Positions 24,366 to 32,720 are shown, numbered from the stretch's first letter. The stretch: 32,870 nucleotides of DNA from Caulobacter sp. D5 (GCF_003185805.1 NZ_QHJY01000147.1:1-32870), one strand, 5' to 3'. Made by a program: numbers and translations. Notes: generated from the sequence alone by a model not told the origin.

Positions 24366-25562
24366 ATGACCGCCATCGCCTGCCTGAAGGTCTTCGTCGG
24401 GGACGATCCCGCCGAGACCGAGCGTAACGCCGCCCTCGTGGCCAAGGTCGCCGCCGAGCACCTGAAGACCGCCTGGACGGCGCCGCGCCGCCATGGGCTG
24501 GTGGCGCCGTTCTCGTTCGTGCTGGCCGATCCGCGCGCCACGCGGCTGGACGCCCGCGAACTCCAGGCCCTGGCCCGCGCCCTCCAGCACCGCCTGTTCG
24601 GCGACGACGACGCCGGCGAGATCGTCATGCTGATGTTCGAGGGCGACCAGCATGAAGTCATGCGCTTCGCCGGCCTGCCCGCCCGCCAGCTCACCCTGCT
24701 GCTGTCCGGCGAGGAGGACGCCTCCCTGGCCGGCCGCGTCTGCCGCATCACCCCGCGCGAGGTGCGCTCGGTCATGCCGATGGGCGGCCCGATCACCGGC
24801 GTGCCCACCATGGAGGCCCTGGCCCGCCTGTGCCCGCGCCCGCTGCCGGCCCGGGTGGCCTGGCGCGGCGTCTATCACACCGGCCGCCAGCTCTTCGTCG
24901 GCAACGTCGCCGTCTGGCGCGAGGCGGGCCACGCCGGCGTCGCCTACGAGACCTATGTCGACGGCCAGCGCGCCCTGCACGACATGGCCATCCTCAAGGG
25001 CGCGATCGCCGCGCTCGGCCCCAACACCGGCGTCGCCTACGTGCCGATCGGCTTTTCTTCGGTGCTGAAGCCCGGTCTGCGGGCCGAGCTGGAGAGCCGT
25101 CTGCGCGCCCTGCCCGGCGACCTGCGCGGACGGCTGGCGGCGGGCGTCTACGGCGTGCCCCGCGCGCCGTCCCTGGTCGCCCTGCGCCAGCTGAAGGCGT
25201 TCCTCGATCCCTATTTCAGCCGTCTGGACCTGCGGGTCAGCGATCCGGCCTTCCAGGTCGAGGACCTGCCGCCGACCCTGGCCGCCAGCATCACCTTCCA
25301 GCCCGAGGGCGACACCGAGGCCAACCGCCTGGCCGCCATCGCCCGCTTCCTCAAGGACGCCCCGCTCTATCGCCGCCGCCAGGTCTGGCAGGGCGTCAGC
25401 GACCTGCGCGGCCCGCGCGAGCTGGCCGCGGCCCTGGACCAGGGCGCCTCGTTCGTCAGCGGCGGCATGGTCACCGAACTGCTGGAAGCGCCGACCACCG
25501 TCGCGCCCTATCCGCGCGGCCAGCTGCCGCTCTACGGCTGGACCGCCGAGGCGGCGGCTTAG
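24366..25562 (+). CDS. unknown-family protein, paralog 2 of 3
   Basis: A 398-residue paralog of the flanking genes at 23064 and 26073, closer to the latter. Shared N-terminal blocks: MTAIACLKVFVG, APRRHGLVAP, FVLADPRATRLDARELQALA, FEGDQHEVMRFAG. Shared C-terminal blocks: VYGVPRAPS, FSRLDLRVSDPAFQVEDLPP, IWQG-type VWQGVSDL, and FVSGGMVTELLEAP. There is no Pro/Ala linker, only a short GGP-rich joint near residue 140. It starts 84 bases after paralog 1. CCTATAAC at 24325-24332 is one mismatch from the Caulobacter minus-10 consensus, so it may have its own promoter. Its stop overlaps the stop of the opposite-strand VOC gene by four bases. Function unknown; cytoplasmic by appearance. Confidence 0.85.
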   Translation: MTAIACLKVFVGDDPAETERNAALVAKVAAEHLKTAWTAPRRHGLVAPFSFVLADPRATRLDARELQALARALQHRLFGDDDAGEIVMLMFEGDQHEVMRFAGLPARQLTLLLSGEEDASLAGRVCRITPREVRSVMPMGGPITGVPTMEALARLCPRPLPARVAWRGVYHTGRQLFVGNVAVWREAGHAGVAYETYVDGQRALHDMAILKGAIAALGPNTGVAYVPIGFSSVLKPGLRAELESRLRALPGDLRGRLAAGVYGVPRAPSLVALRQLKAFLDPYFSRLDLRVSDPAFQVEDLPPTLAASITFQPEGDTEANRLAAIARFLKDAPLYRRRQVWQGVSDLRGPRELAAALDQGASFVSGGMVTELLEAPTTVAPYPRGQLPLYGWTAEAAA

Positions 25563-25963
25563 GGCGTCTCGAACGTGAACACCACGCTGTCGGCAGAGCG
25601 CTGGGCCGGGCCGTGGAACACCGCCTCGATGTTGTTGCCGTCCGGATCCCACAGGAAGGCGGCGTAGTAGCCAGGGTGGTAGGGCCGCTCGCCCGGCCCG
25701 CCGTTGTCGCGCCCGCCGGCCGAAAGGCCCGCCGCGTGAAAGCGCCGCACGGTGTCCTGGTCCTTGGCCTGGAAGGCGAGATGCACGTGGGTGGCCGGCT
25801 CGCCGGCGTCGATCCACAGCTCGTCGGCCGACAGGTGATCCCCGGCGTCGTCGAAGGGAACGCCCAGAGCCTCCAGCACCGCCCGGTAGAAGCGTTTGGT
25901 CGCCTCCAGGTCCCTGGCGCGCAGGTGGACATGGTCGATCAGCCGGCCGCGATGGATCTGCAT
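25559..25963 (-). CDS. VOC-family (glyoxalase/bleomycin resistance-like) protein
   Basis: A 134-residue protein of the vicinal oxygen chelate superfamily. Two beta-alpha-beta-beta-beta units are visible: the first starts LIDHVHLRARDLEATKRFYRAVLEALGV, the second around THVHLAFQAKDQDTVRRFHAAGL and ends with FLWDPDGNNIEAVFHGP. Likely metal ligands are His11 or His13, the His of THVHLAF, and Glu112 in NNIEAV. The substrate cannot be told; such single-domain proteins include lyases, dioxygenases and drug-binding proteins. It lies antisense between paralogs 2 and 3, and its stop codon overlaps that of paralog 2 (25559-25562). A ribosome-binding site (GGGAGGAG) precedes the ATG on the minus strand. 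Confidence 0.9.
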   Translation of the reverse strand: MQIHRGRLIDHVHLRARDLEATKRFYRAVLEALGVPFDDAGDHLSADELWIDAGEPATHVHLAFQAKDQDTVRRFHAAGLSAGGRDNGGPGERPYHPGYYAAFLWDPDGNNIEAVFHGPAQRSADSVVFTFETP

Positions 25964-26072
25964 GACGATCTCCTCCCCCGCCACAACGCGTCGGAAAGAC
26001 CGAGGTTCGTGCGACGTCTGGCCGCAACCGCATAGGCGCCTATCGGTAACCACCGCGCGCGAAGGTTGCTCC

Positions 26073-27290
26073 ATGACTGCCGTAGCGTGCCTGAAGATCT
26101 TCGTCGGCGACGAACTCCGTTTCGCGGACAACGACGCCATGGCCGCCCTCGTGGCCAAGGTGGCCGGGGCCTATCTGGAAACCACCTGGCTGCATCCGCG
26201 CCGCTACGGCCTGGTGGCGCCGTTCACCTTCGTCCTGGCCGACCCCCGCGCCACGCGGCTCGACGCCCGCGAACTTCAGGCCATGGCCCGCGACATGCAG
26301 CGCAAGATGTTCGGCGTCGAGGGCGACGGCGAGGTCAGCCTGCTGCTGGTCGAGGGCGACCAGGCCGAGGTCATGCGCTTTGGCGGCATGTCGCTGGCGG
26401 CCGTGCGGGCCCTGATGGTCGATGGGGCCTATCCCGAGGGCCTGGGCCGGGTCTGCAAGGTCACGCCCGACGGCGTGGTCTCCCTGGCCCCGCCCGGCGG
26501 ACCGGTGGCCGGCGAGCCGCCGATGGAGGCCCTGCCCAAGATCGTCTCGCGCCCCGAACCGACCGGCCCGCTGGGCTTCCGCGGCGTCTATCACCTGCAA
26601 CGCGAACTCTTCGTCGGCAGCGTCGTCGTGCACGCCCTCGTCGAGCGCCGCGCCTTCGACCAGGACGTCCACGCCGAGGCCGAGGACGCCGACGCAGCGG
26701 CCCTGGCGGCGCTGCCCGCCCTGCTGAAGGCCGACGAGGCCGGCGTGATCTTCGTGCCGATCTGCTTCTCCAGCCTGGTCAAGCCGATCGGCCGCAACCT
26801 TCTGACCGTCGGGCTGTCGGCCCTGCCGGCCTCGGCGCGCGGCCGCCTGGCGGCCGGCATCTACGACACCCCGCGCGTCCCCTCGTTCTCGGCCCTGTCG
26901 CAGATCAAGTCGTTCCTGGCGCCCTATTTCTCGCGGCTGGACCTGCGGGTGCGCGATCCGGCCTTCCGGGTCGAGGACCTGCCGCCCGACTTCGCCAGCA
27001 GCGTCACCCTCGACCTGCCCGACGCCGTCGAAAGCGAACGGCTGGCGGCCATCGACCGCTTCATGCGCGAGGGACCGACCTATCGCCGCAAGCGCATCTG
27101 GCAGGGCGTCACCGGCGTCTCACGCCGCCGCGAACTGCTGGCCTGCGTCGATCACGAGGTGCCGTTCGTCACCGGCCCCGAAGTCACCGACCTGCTGCAC
27201 GCCCCGGCCACCGTCTCGCCCTTCGCCCGACCGATGCTGCCGCTGCACGACTGGCACGAGGTGCAGTCGCTGGACCCGCAGGTGGCTTGA
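26073..27290 (+). CDS. unknown-family protein, paralog 3 of 3
   Basis: A 405-residue paralog of the genes at 23064 and 24366. Conserved blocks: MTAVACLKIFVGD, PRRYGLVAPF, FVLADPRATRLDARELQAMA, VEGDQAEVMRFGG in the N-terminal domain; IYDTPRVPS, FSRLDLRVRDPAFRVEDLPP, IWQGVTGVSRRRELLACVD and FVTGPEVTDLLHAP in the C-terminal domain. Paralogs 2 and 3 are visibly closer to each other than to paralog 1. A GAAGG ribosome-binding site precedes the ATG, and a perfect 12-base palindrome ATAGGCGCCTAT (26032-26043) lies just upstream. It is followed by the second REP-like locus and convergent mutL. No TM segments or signal peptide; function unknown. Confidence 0.85.
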   Translation: MTAVACLKIFVGDELRFADNDAMAALVAKVAGAYLETTWLHPRRYGLVAPFTFVLADPRATRLDARELQAMARDMQRKMFGVEGDGEVSLLLVEGDQAEVMRFGGMSLAAVRALMVDGAYPEGLGRVCKVTPDGVVSLAPPGGPVAGEPPMEALPKIVSRPEPTGPLGFRGVYHLQRELFVGSVVVHALVERRAFDQDVHAEAEDADAAALAALPALLKADEAGVIFVPICFSSLVKPIGRNLLTVGLSALPASARGRLAAGIYDTPRVPSFSALSQIKSFLAPYFSRLDLRVRDPAFRVEDLPPDFASSVTLDLPDAVESERLAAIDRFMREGPTYRRKRIWQGVTGVSRRRELLACVDHEVPFVTGPEVTDLLHAPATVSPFARPMLPLHDWHEVQSLDPQVA

Positions 27291-27292
27291 GA

Positions 27293-27428
27293 CCCTCCCC
27301 CTGAAGGGGGAGGTGTCGGCGAAGCCGACGGAGGGGGACGTACTTGCCGAAGCGGCGAGCGATCTGCGTCAGCAGCCTCTTCCCCCTCCGGCCCTTCGGG
27401 CCACCTCCCCCTTCAGGGGGAGGATCTG
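27293..27428. repeat. pair of REP-like palindromic elements, locus 2
   Basis: The first module (27293-27337) has the stem CCTCCCCC-TGAA-GGGGGAGG (27294-27313), then GTCGGC-GAA-GCCGAC (27315-27329) and GAGGGGG. The second (27380-27423) is an inverted, slightly different copy: CCCCCTCC, GGCCC-TTC-GGGCC, then CCTCCCCC-TTCA-GGGGGAGG. The same modules lie at 20751-20855. Again the block separates two convergent genes, here paralog 3 and mutL. Confidence 0.8.
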
Positions 27429-29387
27429 TTACCGCCGCCCGAACAGCTTCTCGATGTCGGACAGCTTCAGCTCCACATAGGTCGGGCGGCCGTGGTTGCA
27501 CTGGCCCGAGTGGGGCGTGGCTTCCATCTCGCGCAGCAGGGCGTTCATCTCGGCGGCGTTGAGGCGGCGGCCGGCGCGGACGCTGCCGTGGCAGGCCATG
27601 GTCGAGCAGACCTCCTCCAGCCGCTCCTTCAGGGCCAGGGCCTGGCCGTTCTCGGCCAGGTCGTCGGCGATGTCGCGCACCAGGCCCGCCGCGTCGGCCT
27701 TGCCCAGCAGGGCCGGCGTCTCGCGCACCAGCACCGCGCCGGGGCCGAAGCTTTCGAGGACGAGACCGAGCGAAGACAGCTCCTCGGCCCGCGCCACGAC
27801 GCGCTCGGCCTCGGCCGGATCCAGCTCGACCACCTCGGGCAGCAGCAGGGTCTGGCGGGCGACGCCGCCGGCCTCCATCTCGTGCTTCATCCGCTCGTAG
27901 ACCAGGCGCTCGTGGGCCGCGTGCTGGTCGACGATGACGACGCCGTCGCGGGTCTGGGCGACGATATAGGTCTCGTGCACCTGGGCCCGGGCCGCGCCCA
28001 GCGGGAAGTCGATCGGGTCGAAGGGCTGGCTCGGAGCGTAGTCCTGCGAGGGATAGGCCACCGACGGCGGCGCGTCGTAGCCGCCATAGGCCGCCTCGCG
28101 CACGGCCTCGGCCACGCCGCCGCCCGCGAAGCCGCCGCCCCCGAAGCCGCCGCCCAGGGTCCGATACGCCTCCTCCGGCCGCGCCTCGTGGCGGGCCGAG
28201 ACGTCCGACAGCCCCGGCAGGTCCATCGGACGCTGGGTCGGCGGCGTCCAGCCGCCCTCGCGCCAGGCCGAGAAGCCGGCCGGCGACGGACCCGGCTGGT
28301 ATCCGGGGTACACGTTCTGCGCGCGAATGCTGTCCAGGGCCTGGGCGGCCGTGGTGGTCGAGGCGCGGTGGCCGGCGCCGGCCAGGGCGTGGCGCAGGGC
28401 CCCGACGATCAGACCGCGCACCAGGGCCGGATCCCGGAAGCGCACCTCGGCCTTGGCCGGGTGCACGTTGACGTCCACCTCCGAGGTGTCGAGCGTCACG
28501 TACAGCGCCGCGCTGGGGTGGCGGTCGCGGGCCAGGAAATCGGCATAGGCCGCACGCAGGGCGCCTTGCAGCAGCCGGTCACGCACCGGCCGGCCGTTGA
28601 CGAACAGGTACTGGTGGGCGGCGTTGCCGCGGTTGTAGGTCGGCAGGCCGGCAAAGCCCGACAGCCGCACGCCGTCGCGGGTCTGGTCGATCTCCAGCGC
28701 ATTGTCCTGGAAGTCGCGGCCCAGCACGGCGGCCAGGCGCGCCAGCCGACCTTGAGGACCCGGATGCTCGGGCGGCAGGCGCAGGATGCGGCGGCCGTCG
28801 ATGTCGAGGCTGAAACCCACCGACTCGTGGGCCATGGCCTGGCGCTTCAGCTCCTCGGTGATCGCCTGGGCCTCGGCCCGCTCGGACTTCATGAACTTCA
28901 GGCGGGCCGGCGTGGCGTAGAACAGGTCGCGCACCTCGATGCGGGTGCCGTTGTCGCCGGCGAAGGCGGCGGGGGCCACGTCGTCCACCCGGCCGCCCTC
29001 GACCAGGATCGACCAGGCCTCGCGCTGGCCCTTGGCGCGCGAGCTGATCTGCAGCCGCGCCACCGAGCCGATCGACGGCAGGGCCTCGCCGCGGAAGCCC
29101 ATGGTGTGGATGCGCAGCAGGTCCCACAGCCCCTCGTCGTCGGGGGCGAGCTTGGAGGTGGCGTGGCGCTCGATGGCCACCGGCAGCTCCTCGGCGCTCA
29201 TGCCGCAGCCGTCGTCGGCGACCAGGATCCTGGTCAGGCCGCCGCCGTGGGCTTCCACCTCGATGCGGGTCGCGCCGGCGTCGATGGCGTTGTCGACCAG
29301 TTCCTTGATGGCGCTCGCGGGCCGCTCGACCACCTCGCCGGCGGCGATGCGGTTGACGGTCTCGGGCGGCAGGCGGCGGATCGGCAT
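27429..29387 (-). CDS. mutL: DNA mismatch repair protein MutL, endonuclease type
   Basis: A 652-residue protein that links mismatch recognition by MutS to strand incision. The N-terminal GHKL ATPase has the catalytic Glu29 in [19 protein letters not shown] (58-63), the [11 protein letters not shown] lid and [21 protein letters not shown] Gly/Pro-rich linker spans about 365-465. The C-terminal domain keeps the nicking motif [12 protein letters not shown] (from 487), ACHGSVRAG (about 598) and CNHGRP (about 630), so this MutL should itself cut the strand, as in bacteria without MutH. ATG at 29387 begins the conserved [20 protein letters not shown]; the upstream open frame is not family sequence. 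Divergent from the GumN-like gene. Confidence 0.97.
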   Translation of the reverse strand: MPIRRLPPETVNRIAAGEVVERPASAIKELVDNAIDAGATRIEVEAHGGGLTRILVADDGCGMSAEELPVAIERHATSKLAPDDEGLWDLLRIHTMGFRGEALPSIGSVARLQISSRAKGQREAWSILVEGGRVDDVAPAAFAGDNGTRIEVRDLFYATPARLKFMKSERAEAQAITEELKRQAMAHESVGFSLDIDGRRILRLPPEHPGPQGRLARLAAVLGRDFQDNALEIDQTRDGVRLSGFAGLPTYNRGNAAHQYLFVNGRPVRDRLLQGALRAAYADFLARDRHPSAALYVTLDTSEVDVNVHPAKAEVRFRDPALVRGLIVGALRHALAGAGHRASTTTAAQALDSIRAQNVYPGYQPGPSPAGFSAWREGGWTPPTQRPMDLPGLSDVSARHEARPEEAYRTLGGGFGGGGFAGGGVAEAVREAAYGGYDAPPSVAYPSQDYAPSQPFDPIDFPLGAARAQVHETYIVAQTRDGVVIVDQHAAHERLVYERMKHEMEAGGVARQTLLLPEVVELDPAEAERVVARAEELSSLGLVLESFGPGAVLVRETPALLGKADAAGLVRDIADDLAENGQALALKERLEEVCSTMACHGSVRAGRRLNAAEMNALLREMEATPHSGQCNHGRPTYVELKLSDIEKLFGRR

Positions 29388-29465
29388 GGAAAACGGACTT
29401 TCGGGCGCAGGCGAGCCTGCATTGCGGCGACTTAATTTGACCGCCCCGGTTGAGAACGGTTCAGC

Positions 29466-29490
29466 TTGCAAGGAACCGCCATTCTAGAAC
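29466..29490 (+). promoter_or_regulatory. candidate housekeeping promoter of the first GumN-like gene
   Basis: TTGCAAG (29466-29472), ten bases, then TCTAGAAC (29483-29490). The second element differs from the Caulobacter minus-10 consensus GCTANAWC at one position, and the spacing lies within the reported 10-14 range. The GTG start is 30 bases downstream. Confidence 0.35.
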
Positions 29491-29519
29491 GATTCCGAAC
29501 AAGCCGAGGACGAGAGATA

Positions 29520-30518
29520 GTGATCAAGCGTGTCGCCGCAGCCCCCGCCCTCGCGGGTTTCCTCCTGGCGCTCGCCGCCGGCCCCGCCCTGGCGCAGCAG
29601 GCGGTCGACGCCTCCGGGCCGATCGCGCTGCAACGGGTCGATCCCAACGAGAACCTGGTCGAGGAACTGATCGTCAACGCCCGCCTCCCCGGGCCGGCCT
29701 GGTGGAAGGTCAGCGACGGCGACACCACCGTCTACGTGCTGGGCGTGCCGGCCATGGTCCCCACCGACACCAAGGCCGAAGAGTCGGTGCTGCGCCGGCG
29801 GCTGGACGGGGCCAACGTGCTGATCATGGGCCAGGAGGCCGATGTCAGCGTCGTGCGCCTGATCGCCCTGGCCATGGGCGGCCGCAAGCTGTTCGTCTCC
29901 GACCGGCCGATGCGCCAGACCCTGCCGCCGGACCTGCGCCAGCGTCTGGAAGCGCGGCTGAAGGCGATGAAGGAAAAGCCGGACGCGATGGACGACACCA
30001 AGCCCGCCTTCGCCGGCTTCCTGGTCGCCAACAGCCAGGACGGCAATGTCTCGATCAGCGTCGGCGGCGTCACCGACCGCATCCGCGACATCGCCAGGAG
30101 CCGGGACCTGGCCAAGCGTCCCCGCATCCAGAACCTCTCGGGCTACAGCCTCGCCGACGCCATCAAGGCCCTGGCGACCGCGCCGCAGCCCCTGCAGCTG
30201 CTGTGCCTGGACGCGGGCCTGCGCCAGGCCGAGAGCGGCGAAGGCGGGATCAAGACCACCGCCCGGCGCTGGTCCGAGGGCCAGGTGCGCGACGTGGTCG
30301 CGGCCGATCGCGGCTTCCAGCGCTGCCTGGACTCGACCCCGTCGATCGCCCGCGAACTGCGCGACGGCCGCGACGACGCCGTCAAGGCGATCGAGGCGGC
30401 CCTGAAAAAGCCGGGCAAGGCCGTCGCCGTCATCGAACTGCGTTCGCTTCTGGCCCAGGATGGGGTGCTCGACCAGCTGCGGGCCAAGGGCCTGAAGGTC
30501 TCCACCCCGGACGAGTGA
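29520..30518 (+). CDS. TraB/GumN-like exported protein, copy 1
   Basis: A 332-residue protein with a signal peptide (residues 1-25, ending PALA before QQAVD), so periplasmic or outer-membrane associated. The start is GTG at 29520, chosen because it puts the basic KR residues directly before the hydrophobic segment; the ATG-like upstream frame would bury it. The segment PGPAWWKVSDGDTTVYVLGVP matches the N-terminal signature of the TraB/GumN/TIKI family, where WKVSDGDT(T/S)-x-Y-(L/V)-x-G is followed by the GxxH metal-binding motif. Here the motif reads GVPA, so the metal ligand is missing. The C-terminal part (AVIELRSLLAQDGVLDQLRAKG) also fits the family's end. Likely a non-catalytic member; function unknown. 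A second copy follows. Confidence 0.82.
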   Translation: MIKRVAAAPALAGFLLALAAGPALAQQAVDASGPIALQRVDPNENLVEELIVNARLPGPAWWKVSDGDTTVYVLGVPAMVPTDTKAEESVLRRRLDGANVLIMGQEADVSVVRLIALAMGGRKLFVSDRPMRQTLPPDLRQRLEARLKAMKEKPDAMDDTKPAFAGFLVANSQDGNVSISVGGVTDRIRDIARSRDLAKRPRIQNLSGYSLADAIKALATAPQPLQLLCLDAGLRQAESGEGGIKTTARRWSEGQVRDVVAADRGFQRCLDSTPSIARELRDGRDDAVKAIEAALKKPGKAVAVIELRSLLAQDGVLDQLRAKGLKVSTPDE

Positions 30519-30568
30519 CGCCCGACAAGTGACACGGGGCGAGTGACACAGGGTGAGTGACACGGGGC
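30513..30568 (+). repeat. four 14-bp tandem repeats between the GumN-like genes
   Basis: Units of 14 bases start at 30513, 30527, 30541 and 30555, with the form (G/A)AGTGAC(A/G)C-(A/G/C)(G/C)G(G/A)-C/T. The last three are nearly identical, for example GAGTGACACGGGGC. Each unit has one TGA, and because 14 is not a multiple of three these TGAs fall in all reading frames. The first TGA is the stop codon of the upstream gene. Confidence 0.85.
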
Positions 30569-30594
30569 GAAGGGCGCCAGGGAGGGAAGACATC

Positions 30595-31539
30595 TTGCGA
30601 AAACCGACCCTGATCCTGGCCGCCCTGACGGCTCTGGCGGCGGCCTCCGGCGCATGCGCCCAGGTCATCGACGACCCCGAGGCCAATGTCGTCGAGTCCC
30701 TGGTGGTCCAGGCCAAGCTGCCCGGCCCGGCCTGGTGGAAGGTCAGCGACGGCGACACGACGATCTACGTGCTGGGCATCCCCGGCAGCGTGCCCCAACG
30801 CCTGGACTGGGACACCTCGGTGCTCGACCGGCGGCTGGACGGCGCCTTCGTCCTGCTGACCCCGGCGGTGAACCGCACCCAGCTGGCGGACCTGCCCATC
30901 TTCCTCAGGACGCGCCGGCGGTTGAAGGACGGCTCGTCCCTGACGCAGGTGGCCCCGGACCTGGCGGCCCGTCTCGACCGCGCCTGGAACAGGACCCACG
31001 CCAGCGGCGATTGGCGTGACTGGAAGCCGCTGGGGGCGGGGCTGATGCTGGCGGCCGCCGCCCGCAACGACGCCAGGCTGACGACCAGTCAGCCGGACCG
31101 CACGATCAATCGCCTGGCCCGCAAGCACAGGGTTCCGATGCGGCCGGCGGCGATCTACGAGGCCACGCCGCTGCTCGAAGCCGTGGTCGCCCAGCATTCC
31201 GACGCCGCGGGCCTGGCCTGCCTGGAAGGCGTGCTGGACGAGGTCGAGGCCGGGCCGGAGCCCATACGCCGCGCCGCCCGCGCCTGGGCTGACGGCGACG
31301 TGCGCGGCGCGCTCGCGGTCCCGCGCCAGGGCGAGCGCTGCGCCATGGTCCTGCCGGGCGTCGCCGACCGGCTGCGCAAGAGCTCGGCCGCCCAGGTCGA
31401 GGCGATCAGCCAGGCGATGGACACGCCCGGCAAGGCGGTGGCGATCTTCTCGCTGCGCAGCCTGGTGGCCCAGGGCGGCGTGCTCGACACCCTGCGGGCG
31501 CGCGGCTTCAAGGTGACGACGCCGGAGAGCGCGAACTAG
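30595..31539 (+). CDS. TraB/GumN-like exported protein, copy 2
   Basis: A 314-residue tandem paralog of the preceding gene. The start is TTG at 30595, preceded by the strong ribosome-binding site GGGAGGGAAG and giving a good signal peptide (RKPTLILAALTALAAASGACA). The shared signature PGPAWWKVSDGDTTIYVLGIP is retained, and the C-terminus (AIFSLRSLVAQGGVLDTLRARGFKVTTPE) closely matches copy 1. As in copy 1, the GxxH motif of TraB/TIKI proteins is replaced (GIPG). The middle of the protein has diverged more. The two genes form an operon, with the 14-bp repeats between them. It ends ten bases before the convergent protease gene; a run of eight C separates the stop codons. Confidence 0.82.
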   Translation: MRKPTLILAALTALAAASGACAQVIDDPEANVVESLVVQAKLPGPAWWKVSDGDTTIYVLGIPGSVPQRLDWDTSVLDRRLDGAFVLLTPAVNRTQLADLPIFLRTRRRLKDGSSLTQVAPDLAARLDRAWNRTHASGDWRDWKPLGAGLMLAAAARNDARLTTSQPDRTINRLARKHRVPMRPAAIYEATPLLEAVVAQHSDAAGLACLEGVLDEVEAGPEPIRRAARAWADGDVRGALAVPRQGERCAMVLPGVADRLRKSSAAQVEAISQAMDTPGKAVAIFSLRSLVAQGGVLDTLRARGFKVTTPESAN

Positions 31540-31549
31540 CCGCCCCCCC

Positions 31550-32629
31550 CTAGCCGCCCTTGCGCCTGAGCCTCGGCGTGATCGTCGTGGTCATCAGCCG
31601 GCCCTCGCGGATCAGCACGAAAGGCGTCGGCACGTCGATGCAGGCGTGGTCGAGCACCCGCAGCATGTCGTCCAGGCCGGTCAAAGGGCGTTCGCCGGCC
31701 TTGATCAGCAGGTCGCCGGCCCGCACCCCGGCCTTGGCGGCGGGGCCGCCCGGGTCCGTCTGGGCGACGAACACCGCATAGCCCTGGGTGACGCCGGTCG
31801 AGCGGGCCAGCAGCGGCGGCACCGGCGCCTGCTGGGCGACGACGCCGATCGAGGCCCGCCGCACCTGGCCGTGGGCCAGAAGCTCGCCGATCACGAAGCG
31901 GGCGGTGTTGGCGGCCACGGCGAAGCACAGGCCCGGATAGCCGACGATGACGGCGGTCGCCACGCCCACCACCTCGCCGTTGGAGGCCACCAGCGGCCCG
32001 CCGCTGTTGCCGGGATTGAGGGCGGCGTCGGTCTGGATCAGGTCCTCGATCAGCCGCCCGCGCTCGCCGCGCAGGCTGCGGCCCAGCGCCGAGACCACCC
32101 CCGTGGTCACCGTGGCCTCGAAGCCGAGCGGCGCGCCGATGGCGATGACCAGCTGGCCGCGCCGCAGGGCCTTGGAATCGCCCAGCCGCACCGGCGGCAG
32201 GTCGACCGGCTGGTCGATCTTCAGCAGGGCAAGGTCGGTGTCGGGATCATCGCCGATGCAGCGCGCCGTCAGGCTGCGGCCGTCGGCGGTGATGACCACG
32301 AAGCGGCGCGCGCCCTGCACCACGTGGCTGTTGGTCAGCAGCACCCCGCCCTCGGCCACGGCGAAGCCCGAGCCCACGCCCTGCAGGTTGGGATCGTCGA
32401 GCATCGGGTGGATGCGCACCACGCTGGGGCCGACCGTCTCGACGGCCCGGACCACGGCGTTGGAATAGGCGTCCAGCAGATCGCCCTCATCGGCCCGGGC
32501 CGGACGCGCCGGCGGCGTCCCCGCGTCGAACACGAACTGGGCCTCGGCCGGATAGGCCAGGATTTCCCGCGCCCGGCCGGGGCGCGGGCGCCTGGCCCTC
32601 GCGAACAGTTCGTACTTCCGAGCCTTCAT
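31550..32629 (-). CDS. HtrA/DegP-like serine protease (S1C family) with PDZ domain
   Basis: A 359-residue protein. A trypsin-like domain (about 55-235) has the triad His102 (LLTNSHVVQGA), Asp132 (DPDTDLALLKI) and Ser209 (NPGNSGGPLV). A single PDZ domain follows at about 250-350 (GYAVFVAQTDPGGPAAKAGVRAGDLLIKAGERPL). This is the DegS/DegP-type arrangement. Unlike those periplasmic proteases, it shows no signal peptide or TM anchor: the N-terminus is basic (MKARKYELFARARRPRPGRA). It may therefore act in the cytoplasm, or the true start may lie elsewhere. Substrate unknown. It is convergent with the GumN-like pair. Confidence 0.92.
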   Translation of the reverse strand: MKARKYELFARARRPRPGRAREILAYPAEAQFVFDAGTPPARPARADEGDLLDAYSNAVVRAVETVGPSVVRIHPMLDDPNLQGVGSGFAVAEGGVLLTNSHVVQGARRFVVITADGRSLTARCIGDDPDTDLALLKIDQPVDLPPVRLGDSKALRRGQLVIAIGAPLGFEATVTTGVVSALGRSLRGERGRLIEDLIQTDAALNPGNSGGPLVASNGEVVGVATAVIVGYPGLCFAVAANTARFVIGELLAHGQVRRASIGVVAQQAPVPPLLARSTGVTQGYAVFVAQTDPGGPAAKAGVRAGDLLIKAGERPLTGLDDMLRVLDHACIDVPTPFVLIREGRLMTTTITPRLRRKGG

Positions 32630-32720
32630 CCCCGCCCCCCGCCCCCGTCCCCTGGGGCCTGCGCCGGGGGAAAGGTTAACGATGACGGCGTTCGGCGATC
32701 AAGCCTTCTTCACGCCCGGC

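Noticed and set aside
22980-26033. 1017-codon minus-strand frame over paralogs 1 and 2
   Set aside because: Composition typical of a GC-rich antisense frame. The plus-strand paralogs are conserved among themselves, which fixes the coding strand.
31543-31550. Run of eight C between the second GumN-like gene and the protease
   Set aside because: It could slip, but it lies between convergent stop codons apart from the last base, so it would not switch a reading frame.
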